DNA of 21,842 bases, from the NCBI GenBank assembly GCA_964384805.1, contig CAYLLO010000021.1:1-21842 (forward strand). Direction: 5' to 3'. Source of the stretch: HGM10611 sp964384805 (GTDB taxonomy: Bacteria > Bacillota_I > Bacilli_A > ML615J-28 > CAG-313). Below the pieces are notes generated by a model. The model did no database searches, was not told where the DNA came from, and worked only from the letters and a program-made list of their open reading frames with translations. Within the stretch, counting starts at the first letter, position 1, and each line of letters starts with the position of its first letter. Both the position numbers and the translations under genes were made by a program. This document shows, in pieces, positions 21,750-21,842 of this stretch.

Positions 21750-21777
21750 ATTATAACATATTTTTTTAATAAATCAA
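21750..21777 (-). promoter_or_regulatory. Promoter of the tRNA cluster
   Basis: Minus strand TTGATT (21777-21772), 16-nt spacer, TATAAT (21755-21750) with extended TG. The predicted start lies a few bases before tRNA-Val, so the cluster can be transcribed apart from the rRNA operon. Confidence 0.65.
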
Positions 21778-21803
21778 AACATTTAATAAATTATAGAAAG
21801 GAG

Positions 21804-21842
21804 AAGGCAACGTCCTATTTTCGCTCGTTAGAACTATCGTCA
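21804..21842 (-). rRNA. rrf: 5S rRNA, 3' part (cut by the window edge)
   Basis: The minus-strand sequence ends GCGAAAATAGGACGTTGCC, matching the conserved 3' end of bacterial 5S rRNA (GAGAGTAGGACG-x-GCC in Bacillus). Only about 39 bases are in the window; the exact 3' end is approximate. Position just before tRNA-Val-Thr-Lys-Leu supports the call. Confidence 0.8.

Noticed and set aside
1..21842. CRISPR array, insertion sequence or prophage
   Set aside because: No regularly spaced repeats, transposase, integrase or phage structural genes were seen.

Overview
The window comes from an AT-rich, Gram-positive, probably anaerobic or microaerophilic member of the Bacillota. It reads best as a Bacilli/Erysipelotrichia-type lineage close to the Mollicutes branch (Izemoplasma-, Haloplasma- or RF39-like). 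This placement rests on very low GC, Gram-positive Shine-Dalgarno sites, lipobox lipoproteins, tryptophan encoded by UGG (so not the Mycoplasma code), a Bacillus-like tRNA order behind a 5S rRNA gene, and SpoIIE-, ComK- and MsmX-like proteins beside an anaerobe's oxygen-defence operon. The species cannot be named from the sequence.

Layout. 1-562 has no gene, but holds strongly paired interleaved inverted repeats (a possible pseudoknotted RNA) and two converging terminators. 563-4278 (minus) encodes an amidase lipoprotein, an ECF S component with a DUF4430-like partner, and a small membrane protein. 4413-5012 is rpsD, with a strong promoter and a structured leader. 5251-6459 is a lipoprotein with HEH/CxCG repeats. 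6641-8952 is a tight operon of a multidomain flavodiiron protein, a 39-residue rubredoxin and desulfoferrodoxin, which together would reduce O2 and superoxide. 9142-11149 is pgk-tpiA. 11243-12899 holds a ComK-like regulator and a stand-alone MsmX/UgpC-type sugar ABC ATPase. 13004-14268 holds a PucR/CdaR-type regulator divergent from a rhodanese. 14304-16457 is SpoIIE, divergent from a tandem-GNAT acetyltransferase (16604-17578).

17760-20163 is a regulatory module. A NitT/TauT-like binding protein and permease, with no ATPase gene, are divergent from a Crp/Fnr regulator. One perfect palindrome lies between them, at -41.5 for the transporter promoter and just after the start site of the regulator gene. 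20400-20678 is a small Xre regulator preceded by repeated AGTTTAAAAA boxes. 20763-21739 is an eleven-gene tRNA cluster read leftward (Val-Thr-Lys-Leu-Ala-Met-Ile2-Ser-fMet-Asp-Phe), downstream of a 5S rRNA gene cut by the right edge.

Most transcription units have a readable sigma-A promoter and an intrinsic terminator, so unit borders are well supported. Product names come from reading motifs and family patterns; no database search was possible.
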